From NCBI RefSeq assembly GCF_010015445.1, contig NC_053119.1, forward strand, positions 22,529,050-22,593,049: a stretch of DNA of 64,000 nucleotides, read 5' to 3'. This stretch comes from Perca fluviatilis (Eukaryota; Chordata; Actinopteri; Perciformes; Percidae). The translations under genes and the position numbers were made by a program. This document shows positions 1 through 12,270 of the stretch, piece after piece. Under the pieces are notes generated by a model. The model ran no database searches. It worked only from the letters and a program-made list of their open reading frames with translations, and was not told where the DNA came from. Within the stretch, counting starts at the first letter, position 1. Each line of letters opens with the position of its first letter.

Positions 1-3000
1 AAAAAGGACGACAAAAACAAGGGATTTGTTTGCTCTTGTGCATCCAAATTCATTCATCCCCAAGTACCTCTTTGCTCCGGGGTTGTGCCAAGGCAAAGCC
101 TCATGGGGGAAATGATTGACACCTCCTAATCCTCATGGCTACCAAAAAGCATGTCATTACCATGACATGTACACCATCTTCTGGGATGTGAGATGAAGCG
201 TGGGAACAACAAAGGGATAAAAACAGTGAACAAAACTCTAAAAATAAGACGTGTGAATTCTTTATGTGCTGTGTTTTGGGTCACATGTGTAGCTTAAGTA
301 CTTTGAGAGAAAAGCATCTCTGCACCCGACTTCTATTAATTCAGCACAGCTAGAACAACCACCTGGGGTAGACTACATTTCAAATGAGCCATATTTTGTA
401 TATATTTAACACCGGCGGGCAGGCTGGCAGGCATGCAGGACTAGAGGATATGTGATGGAAAGTGGAGCACAAGAGTTATGGCCTAAGCAAGCAGCTGATT
501 ATGGAGAAGATGAGTGAGAAAAGGAGTTGTCTGTCAAGCTAAGCCCTTCGCAGATGGACGAGTGTGGCACACACAAGTCCTGAGGCTTTGTGGCAGCTTT
601 GGGTTTTAAAGTACACCACAGAAACCGTTTCGAAAAAAGGGATGGAACAGTGGATAAAATAGTATATTATGTGCAAATGCGTATGTTAATATTCCTCACC
701 TTTTCATTCATCTCATCGACTGAGTGAATCATGGTAAAACATGGTCGTTTCTCCGCTCTTATGTGAAGTATGAACAGCAGAAGCTTTTACAGCTGTCTAT
801 ATAAAACGATTATAGCAGCAGTTAATTGCTGGGGATCTTCATTTAATGAGCATCAGAGCAAATGTAATTACTTGCAGCCTTTAATAAACAAGCATAGAAA
901 CCTAGTGGTGTGCAAATAAAGTTATGACAGACTATAACTTATCCTAACTTGTAGGCCAATACTTGACTTATAATTGGACCATTGTTTCCTGACACACAAA
1001 CACACTGTGTTGGCCATTTGCTAGCCAGCAATGTTCCACTTCTGTGAGCGCAATAACAAAAATTGTTTTCATTTGTGTACTGTGGCACTTGGGGGCTGAC
1101 CCTTGCCTGTGTAGCTCCCAGGTGAGACAGTCAGCTATCTGCTGGGTAGCACAGCTATTGCCTCACTCCCTTCCCTCTGCAAATCCTATCTGCTCAGTCC
1201 TTTCCCTAGAGCTCACTATCGCCCTGCTACCTCTACTCTTGTACTGACAGCCAAACAATGAGAGCCAGGACTGCCTTAACGAGTAGAAAGTGGAGGCTCA
1301 ACTAATTAGAGACACCCCACCCCATCACCTCCAACCCCTCCTATTAACTCAGAACAGTGTGATACAGCTTGGCCAGGGCTGGGACTGTTGGGCCCATCGT
1401 GAGAGAAATAGGGTTTGGAAGTTGTTTTTCTGGCAGCTGGCCAATGGGGGACCGTAGTAATTGCCCGAATTTCACTGTGGCAAGTGAAGAGAAACAGTGT
1501 GAGGGTGGTACAAGCCAAGGAAAGTGAGAAAATGCTGGGACCAAGTGTGGGAATGAAAGTCTAGCAATAAAAAAGAAAAATACAGATAGGGAAAGAGGAT
1601 ACACAGGCTTTGAAAAACGAGGCACAAAAGATAAATGTTTATAAGAAAAACATGGAATGACATGCGGGTGCAAGTGATTTCGAAAAAAGTCAGAGCTTGA
1701 GGACTCTCATTGCGTGAAAATAATACAAGTTGAAAGAAAACTGGACAACGTATTGGGAGTGTAAGTGAAAATAGAATGACCTCAGGTGCTACTCACTAGG
1801 GAGAGGCAGACAGGGGTGCAGTGAGCGTCTTGGCTGCTGGAGTGGAACAAAGCAGGGTGCAGCGGCGGCTGCACAGTGGGCCCTCACTGGACACTTCAAT
1901 CACAGGCAGCCGGAGCCCAAGGCAAATTTGGCCAATTAGCCGCACACTACTGCTGACCCCCAGCTTCATTAAGGGCCTGGGCTCTGGATAAAGGGGAGAG
2001 AGGAGAGGGGAAGGAGAGGATTAGGGAGAGAGAGAGGGAGAAAGTATAAGTATAAAACATCAGCACTGGACAGGTTTGCGAAGACACACATGCATTTGCA
2101 CGAAAACACGTGCTAGAGGTGAAGCTCAAGGTTACAGATAAAACACAATCAACTGTGGCAGCAGCCCATACCACACACTCGCCATATTACACTCTCCCCT
2201 TCCTGTGGGTTTACACCTGCAGCAAAGGTGGCGGTGAGGGGGTCAGAGTCGTTGAGGCCAGAGGGCGTAGCTCCCCCCCTCTCTCCCACACAACTGCACT
2301 GACAGCAACAGGTGTGGTGGCCAGCAGACATGCAATTACCAGGCTGAAAATCTGCTCTTTGTGACAGAGACAACGGCAGATCAGAGGGAAAAATCAGACC
2401 TAGAGGGGGAGAGGAGCGAAGAGGGGGGGGGGGCGAGAGACGAGGAGGAAGAAAGGAAGATACAGACTACCAAAAGTCCCTGGAGGGGAGACAGAGAGAG
2501 ATATTTTCAGTCCGCTCTTTTCATCGCAAATCCCTCGCCAGCAGAGCGAAAAACAGATCAAAAACCAACACATACAGTAGCTATGACACACCTGTTGTTC
2601 TGCAGTAGAAATACACGCTTAGGTGGTCTGGAGAGACCTCATATACATGTGTGCACAACAATGAGACAAAGGAGAGGGTAAACTGACAGCATCCTATTTC
2701 AATGCAGATTGGGTGGGGCTGTTTGGGTGCTTTGGGACAGGTTGCGCTCAATGAGCCCTGACAGAAAGACTGTTTGGTGTATGCGTGTGTGTTTGTCTGT
2801 ATTATAAGTGTGTATATCCACATGGGACCTCTGTCTGCATCAGCCTTGTGATGGAAACCTCAGTGATGCTCCAGGGTGGGGTGGGTAGCAGCTTCATATT
2901 CTCTTTCCCTCGATTTCTCTGCTCTCCCTCTCCGATTACCGGCCTTCGATCAGGCTAAAGCAATGTTTGCACGCTTTGCCGCCAGTGTAGCAATAAGTGC

Positions 3001-3681
3001 TGTCAGAAACCTTGCATGCTTGGGTGGAGAAGAGATACTGGCCCTTTATTTAAAACAAGCCAAGGATAAAAGATCAATGACCCAATTCAGGCCATGAATT
3101 GCAGGGGAAAGTTCGCAAACATAGTGGGAGATTATGAGAGAGAGATGTATGTGTGGATGGGGGGAATGGAGAGTGAGGGTGCATCTACCTCATCTGTGTG
3201 CTAGTGGCTTATTGATCGGTGGAGACACACAGCTCCCGGCCATTCATCACAGGCCACTCAGGCCCTTAGATAACTCCTATGATAGTGCCCTGCTACTGAG
3301 CAGCTGCAACTGGCCATATCCATTATCCTTCAAAGTAAGCCCCCTAGCCTGGGAACAGGCATGGTGGGGCTGCTGGGTGACAGGCTGGAAGGAGGGCTGA
3401 AATGGAAAAGACCAGGCCTGTGGTTAGGAGCCTGAGGCTGAGGCTAGTGTATACAAAGACAGGAGCTGGGGTTGAAGTGCCAGGGTTTTATGACAAATGG
3501 TGCTCCGACAGCCAGAACCGAGATGAGAAACTGTCTGTTTGCACCAGTTGGAGAGAAAAAATGTGACGGCACTATTGTTTCCATTTCTCGGCCAAACAGT
3601 ATTAGCAAAGCTGTTTTATAGCAGATAGCACATAAACCATCCGAGCGACAGGCAGGCAGCTCTGAAAACTGCTGAGTGGCT
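1..3681. other. non-coding stretch, nothing recognised
   Basis: No gene, RNA or transposon that I can recognise. Both strands have only short open frames without plausible protein composition. Base composition is mixed, with purine-rich patches around 1990-2045 and 2380-2460. If the minus-strand exon proposed at 25237 is real, this stretch would be intronic or downstream of that gene, which is inference only. Confidence 0.5.
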
Positions 3682-3715
3682 CTGTGTGTGTGTGTGTGTG
3701 TGTGTATGTGTGTGT
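3682..3715. repeat. (GT)n microsatellite
   Basis: Dinucleotide GT run with one interruption (TATG). It creates spurious Thr-His and Val-Cys reading frames on the two strands. Confidence 0.95.
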
Positions 3716-3975
3716 AAGTAAAGAGAATTCCCAAATTGCGCAGGTGGGGATCAGCCATAATGAGCCATGCAGGGAGGGGAGGTCGGAGTGAGTGCAAAAA
3801 AGAAGGGAGGCCAAAGAGCGAGGGAGAAAGCCAGAGTGAGAGTGATGGAGACGGGCTCAGAGCCAGAGACAAGGCCCCAAAAGAGCAATTACAGGAGCTC
3901 CAGAGAAGGTGTAGGCCCAGCCCCCAGGCATAGTTTAGAACAGCACAAAGCCCTGCCAGACATACAAACACATTG

Positions 3976-3986
3976 TGCGCGCGCGA

Positions 3987-4057
<71 letters not shown>
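3976..4057. repeat. (GC)n/(AC)n compound microsatellite
   Basis: A short GCGC block runs straight into an uninterrupted AC run of about 65 bp. Alternating purine-pyrimidine sequence of this length can adopt Z-DNA. The long Cys-Val frame on the minus strand is only a translation of this repeat. Confidence 0.95.
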
Positions 4058-4058
<1 letters not shown>

Positions 4059-5272
4059 CTAAGAAAAACTTCTGATGAGCAAAAGATGGAGATGGACAAA
4101 ATAGGAGAAGTTGGGTGAAAGTCAAAACGGGAAGGACACATGAGGTGGGAAGTATGTTTAAACCGGAGTCATCTCAATCCTACTCCCTACTACATGTTTT
4201 CAAGGCAGCATTCTGTTCTGATCGAAACCTGTTCCTTTAACAGCTTGGCCCAAAACAAAAGCTGAAACTCTGGGGCTGAGGACAGTGTAAGCAAAACTTT
4301 TAAGTTGATTGTCCTCCATGTGATGAGGGCTAAACATCACTGAAAAGCGTGGACAGCCTCGCACCATGGTGCCCGTCACAAATCCAAGTTTGAAATGGTT
4401 TCTGAAGGCAACGGTTTCTGCCCCCCCCATCACCCCACCTCACCCACTCGCTTAAAAGGAGAATGACATGCTGGAAAGACCAAGCAAGAATGATAGGAGA
4501 AAAAGAAAGAGAGAGATGTGCAAACAGATAAGGGGGGTGGGGGGAGAATTAAATTAAGAGAAAAGTTCTCGCGCACCGGTATGCACCATTGATTTCCTAT
4601 TCTCTTGGAAACATTTAATGAGCTTAAATAGGAGCCTCGTTTGACACTGCCACAGTGACTCGGAGGAGCCTTACAGTGAGAGGAAATCGTTCAGCGTCTG
4701 TGACGGCTACCAGAGGGGGGTGGAAGATGGAGAGGAGGTGGAGGTGGAGGAAGAGGAGGAGGGGAAATGAAGGTTTTAATGCCAAAGCAAGAGACGTCTG
4801 CAAGACAGATGTTGGATTATGCTCGGGAAATGGTCCATGGGTAGCATTACTTGCCTAGTTCTCAATGAGGAGGAAAAAAGAATGAAGGATGAAGCAGATT
4901 ACTGGAAAAGAGGCAGGCGGCGGAGGAGGCTGAAGGTGGTTTACTTTCAACCAGGCTGCCTAGTTATGTAGGTGCTTATCACTTACAACATGCACCATCA
5001 TTAACACACTTCAACAATGTCCAACCTGCTACTGTATCAACTATTGTAATTTCACTTCAGAGAGCAAAGTCCTGAGGCGCTTCGCTGCTCTCTGCCGCTG
5101 ATGAGGGCCTACTGGGAACCATCGGCAGCCGATTTATGAAGCCGTCTGGCAGAGTGAATGGACTCAGCGTCCCACCACCTTTTGCAGGCAATCATGATAA
5201 TAAGTGTGGAGTCGGGCATGGCTGTACACTGGCACCACAGGGGGGCCTCCCCTCACCGACTGCTGGGTGCGG
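4058..5272. other. non-coding stretch, nothing recognised
   Basis: No supported gene or repeat family. A GGA-rich purine patch lies at about 4720-4765. Confidence 0.5.
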
Positions 5273-5303
5273 TGGTGTGTGTGTGTGTGTGTGTGTGTGT
5301 GTG
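5273..5303. repeat. (GT)n microsatellite
   Basis: GT dinucleotide run followed by a short GCACGCGC step and a GAGT tetranucleotide patch. Confidence 0.95.
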
Positions 5304-5579
5304 CACGCGCGAGTGAGTGAGTGAATTGACTCATATTGCATTTTTTAAAACAATTTTCTAAATCCAAACTAATTCAACTGAGAATAGCTACTACTACAAC
5401 AACAACAACAACGACGGCAACAAGACAGAACTTAAACAAAACAAGAACCTCACAGTCTAGTCCAGAGGCATACTGCAAATAACAAACTTATCAACAGTAA
5501 GTCAACAAAAGAAATATGCACTCCTAAGAAAAATGTTACATATATAATCAGTAAGGAAAATCTGGCAATTTATAATAAT

Positions 5580-5606
5580 ATAGATGAATGAATGAATGAA
5601 TGAATG
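5580..5606. repeat. (TGAA)n microsatellite
   Basis: About six tandem copies of a TGAA tetranucleotide. Confidence 0.85.
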
Positions 5607-7801
5607 TGAACATTACCTTTTGGTCTTTGAGCACTTGCAATTTAGTTTTTTCAACATTGTCTGAGTAATAAACTAATAAAAATAATAAAATGTTATGTTG
5701 CAGCCCAAGTATGGATTTTAGGAGATATAGTCCAGTCGAGAGTTTATATCTACATAAATGCAAAAGAGATACACTGTGCTTTCCATACGTTTAGGAGGAC
5801 TGCTACTGCCGGGTACAAAACAGGCTCCCAAACATGATGACCAGCTTTTAAGGACTGAGTGTAGATGTGCTTATGTGCATGTAAACATCCTTATACATAT
5901 GTGTAATTGCTGCTGGTAAGCAGACTGGTAAACTCAGTCAGTCATGTGTTCAGGTTTACAGCAGCTTTGAAATTCCACTGAAGTCGGTTTCTTATATTAT
6001 TAGTTCAGAAAGGAGTTCTTCAGTTCCTGACCCTAGTTTTTTCCCCCAACAGTTTTTTAGCCCAGCTGCAGGGAGAGCGGCTGGCATGTACCACCTCTGA
6101 GTATCTATCCAGACAGATGCATAGTAAGCAGTGCTGCAACCAGAGTGGGTGTTTGGCACAACTGGCAGCAGTGCTGAGACCATGTTTTGCTGGGCTTTCA
6201 TGTGTGACTTGCAGGGAAAAGTTGCAATGAAGTGGATTTTTTTTAAATGAAAATTAATCTTGAGCTGAAACAATCATGTGATCCTCTGATGATTAATTAC
6301 GGTGAAAGAAAAATATGACCACAGTAGAGGCCCTTTTTCCTTCTGTAGAGTTCCAGCAAATACACATAGGCGTGCACTCCCACACACACATACCAAGTAT
6401 AGAAACTGGAAGTGACTAACAGCAGCATAAGGACGACAACTTTGGAAAGGCGTAGTGGTGAAGTGCTCTACACTGCTTTCTCCAGTGTCCCCAGCTGTCA
6501 TTTCCACCATTCTTGCTCAACATAGTGCCATCGAGAAACAATTTCTCACTGGAAACTGACTTTGCCCTCCGTAGGAATCCATAGGCCATCATCTATACGA
6601 CACTATTGACCATTCTCTGAATCATTTACACTGGCCTATATATAGCCTGTGGAGAAAAGATCATTATTGAAACAGAAAGCTATATTTCATAATTGCACTA
6701 CCACGCTTCTATCTCCTCAGTGAAATTGGCTCTCCAGAATATATTCTCTCTCACTCCACTCCATCTCTCTTTATCTCCCGCTCTCGTCTGTTAGAGAGGG
6801 CGATTTTGACAGGCTGACTGTCTCTCCTGATGCAATAACCACCCTCCATTTGTATCTGAGGACTGTGCATTAACTAGACAGCGTAATCAGCCTGCACGGG
6901 AAAGGCAGCAAGCCTCCCCAACCGGCTGCTTCTTACCACTCTTTGCTTTAACAGCACGCCATTAGGCCACAATTAGCGCAGTGTACTCTGGGGAAAATAA
7001 CCCCCTCAAAGACCTTTAGCCAGGAGAGCGGATGCGAGAAACAAGGCGACTTTCATCCAAAGTCCATTGTTGCTCTAAACACTCAAGAGAAGTAATCTTA
7101 TTTGATCACACTTGCAGGCAATAGGACATCAAAGTAGAAGATTTAAAAAAATAAATAAAAAATCTGTGTGCCATGGGAAAACCTGATACTACTGAAATGT
7201 TACGGTAGAAGATTGTCAAGTAAGGACTCTAAAGGAAAAGGCTTATCGCCAGACACCTCAGACAGAGCATAATGCACCTAAAAAAAACAATAAAAAAAAA
7301 AACATCCAAAAGCGCTGCCTTATCATAAGTGTATGCGCTTTCCAAAACACGGAGGTGAGTTAGTTGAAGTGCCCCTGTGGTGAAGGTGCACTTCATGTGG
7401 ATGTGTTAATCCAGATGAAGATGCAGCCTGCAAAAGCTAAGTTCAGCATGCTACACATTACATCCCTCAGGGCTTTGGAACAATAAAGAGAAATGTGTGT
7501 CCCTGTGGTCATTTGTGGCATGCTAGCAGTGGGCAGACACAGATAAGAGTTTGGATTGGTGGAGGCTGACACGCTGTAATTATCTCCTGCTGCTGGAATT
7601 GACCGTCCATCAATCCAGACAGCCAAGAGGACCGGGCCGATCAAGTCAATTGTTGCCTGAGCCGAAATTTTTATGATTCAATGACCTCGAAGAAAAATGT
7701 GTCAAGTGTTTCAAATGTGTTGTCGCACTGGAGCACTCGTGCATTGTGATTCAGATTCACAAATACTCATGAAGAGACGGAAAAGTGCAGCAGTCTCAGA
7801 T

Positions 7802-7802
<1 letters not shown>
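5607..7802. other. non-coding stretch, nothing recognised
   Basis: No supported gene or repeat. Ordinary single-copy-looking sequence with short chance frames on both strands. Confidence 0.5.

Positions 7803-7871
<69 letters not shown>
7803..7871. repeat. (CA)n microsatellite
   Basis: Uninterrupted CA run of about 69 bp, long enough to be polymorphic. All long frames crossing it are artefacts of the repeat. Confidence 0.97.
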
Positions 7872-7875
<4 letters not shown>

Positions 7876-8649
7876 CCTGGCTCCCTTATCACCTTCCCCC
7901 TCACCTCATGATGCATGTTCTGGACTTGAAACCAAGTCCATATACCAGAATGAGCCACTGGAGAAATGGAGGAAAGTAAGGAGTGCAAAAAGAGAGAGGG
8001 AGAGAGCGTGTCAAGAAGCACATTCTTTCTGCTGCGTGCCATCTGGAAGTGGAAAGGTAGATAAACAATGACGTGAGCCGCATCCCATCTCCCTCCTAAA
8101 GCCTGAACAGACACACACTCGCCACCTTGCATCGCCACCGATCCTGTGCAGTGCGCCAAGCATTGTCAGGGATTGGGTCTTATCAATCGTTGGCCAGATA
8201 CTGAGCAGAAGCGTGAGGCAAACAAAAGGGAAGGGGAGAGAACAAAAATGGAGGGGAGCTGCAAGCGACAATGAGAAACACAAATGAGACGATGGCTGGG
8301 AGCCACCCGTCCACACGGCCCAGACCGACTCTATTTAATCTGGTCAAGTCGGCCCCAAAATCAAAGCAATCTCCTCTACTGAGCTGACATAGGAATGAAT
8401 CAGACAACCAATCCCACCCAAAAAGGAAGTTGCTGTGGAATTAAATAAGGGGATATGCTGCATTGTGCTAGGCATGCAGACTATTACGGCTGGGGAACTC
8501 TGCTTTATTTAAAAAAGAAAGTCCATTTGCATTCACTCTGCTTGCGAGAGGAGCTCGGGGGCAAAGTTAGCTGCTGCTCCTGCTGCTTGTGAATTACGCA
8601 CCATCTTTTTTAGGCCCTTCTGGCATGCAATATATCACAGTGGTAGTAG

Positions 8650-8760
8650 AAATCTTTATTATCCCTTATGGGGAAATTGTCCTTGTAGTAAGTCAGCGAT
8701 AACAACAAAAACAATATCCATACAATACAAAAAGCATAAAAGTTGAAGACTGATGAAGAG
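8650..8760. repeat. possible retroposon 3'-end fragment
   Basis: The block around TTTATTATCCCTTATGGGG followed by AAATTG resembles the terminal sequence of fish non-LTR retroposons, where TTTATT plus a CCC..GGGGAAATT step recurs. The following A-rich stretch (8700-8750) fits a degenerate tail. I cannot place it in a named family from memory, so this is resemblance only. Confidence 0.3.
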
Positions 8761-9093
8761 CAACAGCTGGAGCAACAGCCGGAGGGATGCTCCCTGTGGA
8801 TACTACGCCTCTTGGGGCCACCCTGCCCTGAAAGAGTGCTTAGCTAGACCTGAGTAAGACTAGAGTGAGACATATAGAGGCCACAGTGGGGATGCCATGA
8901 AGGAAGAGGACCAAAATGAAGAGACTTTGACAGCTATCCCTCGAGCAGCAAGATGAGCTGCACCTGTATGCACCTCGGCTCTGCTCAGTTTAGTTTTCAT
9001 CTCTTCAGACTCCCCGCCCACTCAAATACACACACAGCAGACTCTTCAGCTCTTTTGGCACTGGCGGACACAACAGGAGGGAATGGATACAGG

Positions 9094-9282
9094 TGTCGGG
9101 GGAAAAAGAAAAAAAAAAAAGGGGGGGGGGGGGGGGAAAGAGGGGGGGGGAGAGAAAGAAAGGAAAGGAAAGGAAGGGGGGGGGGGGGGGGGGGGGGGGG
9201 GAAACGGGGAAAAAAAAGGGAGAACAGAGACACAATGGGGGGGGGGGGGGGGGGGGGGGGGGATGGGGTTTGGTGGTTTAAT

Positions 9283-9326
<44 letters not shown>

Positions 9327-9411
9327 GTGTGTTTTTGTTTTGTTGGGAAAAAATGTTGTGGTTGGGAAGAGGGGGGGGGGAGGAGGGGGGGGGGGGGGGG
9401 AAAAGGGAGCA
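9094..9411. repeat. extreme poly-G / GA low-complexity tract
   Basis: About 300 bp made almost entirely of G with A patches and a few T. Several G homopolymers exceed 20 bases, the longest about 40, and there is practically no C after 9236. The glycine-rich and proline-rich frames here are translations of the homopolymer. Such tracts are rare in real vertebrate DNA, and a base-calling or consensus artefact over a GA-rich microsatellite is plausible. If real, the tract has very strong G-quadruplex potential. Confidence 0.9.
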
Positions 9412-12229
9412 ATTTGAGACTGGGTAGGTTTCACTTCAGGAATGCTTTCGGATTCTGATTGAGGAGACAACGAAACATGGCCTCAGTCGTTCTGCCATGG
9501 CTCTGATCAAAAAGAGCAGGGGGGCAAGGCAAAGGAAGAGCCCTGGAAGCATTCAAGTGCCTGGAAATTTGGGTCAGACACATGACATATTAATACAATG
9601 ACAAAAGAAGAAAATTAAGAAGAAAGTGGGAGGAAATGAAAGGAGAGGACTGAAAGGGTGCCAAAATATGCGCAGCAGAGCGGATTTGTGTTTCAACATG
9701 CCCCAGCATGCAGGGGAAACAGGAGCTTATTTGCAACCAGCTTCAGAAAATAAAAAGATGATAACTTTTAAGTGATTTTGGCCAAATGAATGCACGATCC
9801 TTCAGCTGTATTCTTCAGACCTTGATAAATGCCCACTGTCGAGGCTGTTATTAAACACCAGAGAGACTGCTGGGTCCCTGTGCCAGGCAAAACTAATTAA
9901 AGCCAGGCAGATGTGTCTGGACAGTAGTGTACCAAACACACACACAATGTTACATGCTTGTTCATTTCTATGCACGCTTGCACACATGCTCACACACAAC
10001 CTCTAAATGGGCTGTTAACCATGTCCACAGTGCAATCAGTGCCAGCTGATGAGCCGCCACCGTGCTAAGTAGACCAGGTGAACACAAAACAACAGCATCT
10101 CAGCTTCGATTTAACTTTGGTGTGGTTAACTTCGGAAACTTTTTGTCAGGCAGCGGCCAGAGAGAGAAAAACGCCTTTACCCCTTGTGTCTTGTTATCCT
10201 CGCCGACACCAGGCAACGTGTTTCTTTTCTTTATTCCCTACCTTCTCCGCTGCAGGTGATGAGAGTTTGAGCTAACAGCAACCAATTAATCTTTCATGGT
10301 GCACGTGTTCTTGCTTTTGTTAGGTCTGCTCAGTGAAATTGTATGAGACTGCAGCTGTACAAAAGAGGGCTGGTGACACTTTCGTCCTCTTCTTCCTCTT
10401 CCTCCTCCTCTCCACCTTTCATTCTCATACTTTGTGAGCAAACAGCTGGGCTTTTTGCAAAAGCTATCATTACAGCAGCCTACAGGCATGAGAGCTGCAC
10501 TCCAAATCACTGATGGAAGCCCAACTAGTCGAGTCGGAGCTTGAGATGAGATTGCATTGGGGATGGGAGTACAGGGGAGGGGGGGTATGGTGGCTATTAG
10601 ATGATAAACACACAGAAGCACACATCTGTGCACACAAACATGTACAGAAGCGCATGACATGAAACAATACAGGTGCCTGTGTTTCATCTTCATTTAGGCT
10701 GTCGGTCTCACACCAGTTAGGTCTCTCACAGTCTCTCAAAGACACATACACACAGTAGTGACTAATCACCCATCTGGAGCAGCCATTCCCAGGTCTGGAT
10801 GACAAAGCGCCCATGCCCACAAATATAGGCTAATGCCCTTCTCAACAAAAGGCTTAGGCTGCATTACAGCCAAACAGACAGGTCTAAAGAGAGGGTGGGG
10901 GGGTAGCATATGACCTGGCTCAGACAAGCATGAACAGGGGACGAAGCAAGTGACATCACAGATAAGGGTGATGCACTTAGGCTAGCTACTAGTGGCTACA
11001 TGGAGTTGACAAGTCTGTACGTGCACTTGATTTAAATAGCAGCTCCCTGAGTCAAGGGCAGGGAGAGGGCAGAGCCAAAACAGTAACAAAAAGCCATTTC
11101 AATGTGACTAGGCTAGTTTGTGAAGTGAACAATCCAGTGTGGCTTACCCACAGGGCTTTGCTGAAACCCTCTCGTCGCTAAATATTAGTGCGTTAGCAGT
11201 GGCAGGTGCTAGCCATGCCCTCTTGGAGCAGTCCGTGGGGTAGGGCTTATCCTCCATATGCCTCAACGACTGTGGAGAACTGTTTCCCCAGCAGAGGCTT
11301 GTTGCTGGCTGGCATGATCCAGGTAAGTCTCCTAGTTGTGACGGGCCTGATGCAACCAAAGCCAGGTTCAGAATGTGGGATAAGGTTGGATCAGAGCCAG
11401 GAGCCATTAGCGAGCAGTGTCTGACACAACAGGCAGAACACAACATTTTCAAAAGGCGTAGAAGGACTTGAACAGAGCCGTGGTGAAGAGTGCTAGGCAG
11501 CTGTTTCATTCAGGCCCTCTGATAACAACCCCCTGTCCAGATTGGCTACTGCAGACAGGGCAGAGGATCGCAAGGCAGCACGAATACAAATCACTTCTTC
11601 GATAGTCTACACTGAGCTAAGCAAACCCTAGTGCACTGGCATTCTCTTATTCATTTCTTAGCTGATCAAGCCTCTTGTGATTCAATGCATGCTGCTGTAA
11701 AGAATTTTAATGTACTTGCATGCATTTAGATTAATGTGCATCCTTACAAAAGAGCATATGACAGTATGGTTAATAAGCAGAAAACACTTAAGCTATCAGG
11801 AAGGCCCAGCAGTACGAACAGACAAAGATCTAGCTAATGGCACTCGCCATATAATTTACGGTACAGCTCCTAGCCATAAGCTGAATCACACACTGACTCC
11901 AAAGAAGAGAAGAAGGGACAGTTTCATTTCTCAAGAGATAACATCCTAAGAATACTTTCCAGGGGACGAGTTTTTGCTTTCAATCTCCACTGTGAATAAG
12001 GAAACGACAAGTGCATCAATTATGAGTGTTGGAAATGAAAACTCAAGTTATTTAATTCTCTTTTTCCACTTTGTGCTTGGATATAATTACCAAATAAAGC
12101 TTGTGAGCAATGTAACTAACAAATGGAGGCATGTAAACCCAACAGCACAGGCCTTTTATTCTGTTTTGTGTTTTGCAAAAAAAATCTTGACAATAGGAGT
12201 TTCCTTTTAACTATAAATCTGTAGATTTA
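9412..12229. other. mostly non-coding; possible exon-like donor at 11320
   Basis: No recognised gene. At 11313-11325 the + strand reads GATCCAG followed by GTAAGTCT, a textbook 5' splice donor with the exon ending near 11319. The upstream + frame from about 11206 is open but resembles no protein I know. On the minus strand a 121-codon frame (11144-11509) spans the same interval, also unrecognised. The donor may be chance or belong to a non-coding transcript. Confidence 0.3.
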
Positions 12230-12270
12230 AAATACTGGTGGGAGACCATCCGGCTTTGAGTGGTGCTTGA
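12230..12270 (+). repeat. weak 5S-rRNA-like fragment
   Basis: The segment containing TGGGAGACCATCCGG followed by GTGGTGCTT resembles the 3' third of vertebrate 5S rRNA (TGGGAGACCGCCTGG ... GGTGCT) over about 40 positions with roughly a quarter mismatched. The 5' two thirds, including the A-box region, are not visible. It could be a decayed 5S pseudogene, a fragment of a 5S-derived SINE, or chance. Confidence 0.25.

Noticed and set aside
3444..4141. Long minus-strand and + strand frames over the AC repeat (up to 204 codons)
   Set aside because: They are translations of the dinucleotide microsatellite (Cys-Val or Thr-His repeats) with no domain outside it.
7697..8159. 124- and 130-codon frames around 7.8 kb
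   Set aside because: Length comes from the CA microsatellite; flanking residues show no protein-like pattern.
8953..9470. Gly-rich and Pro-rich frames of about 155 codons
   Set aside because: Homopolymer translations of the poly-G tract, which is itself suspect.
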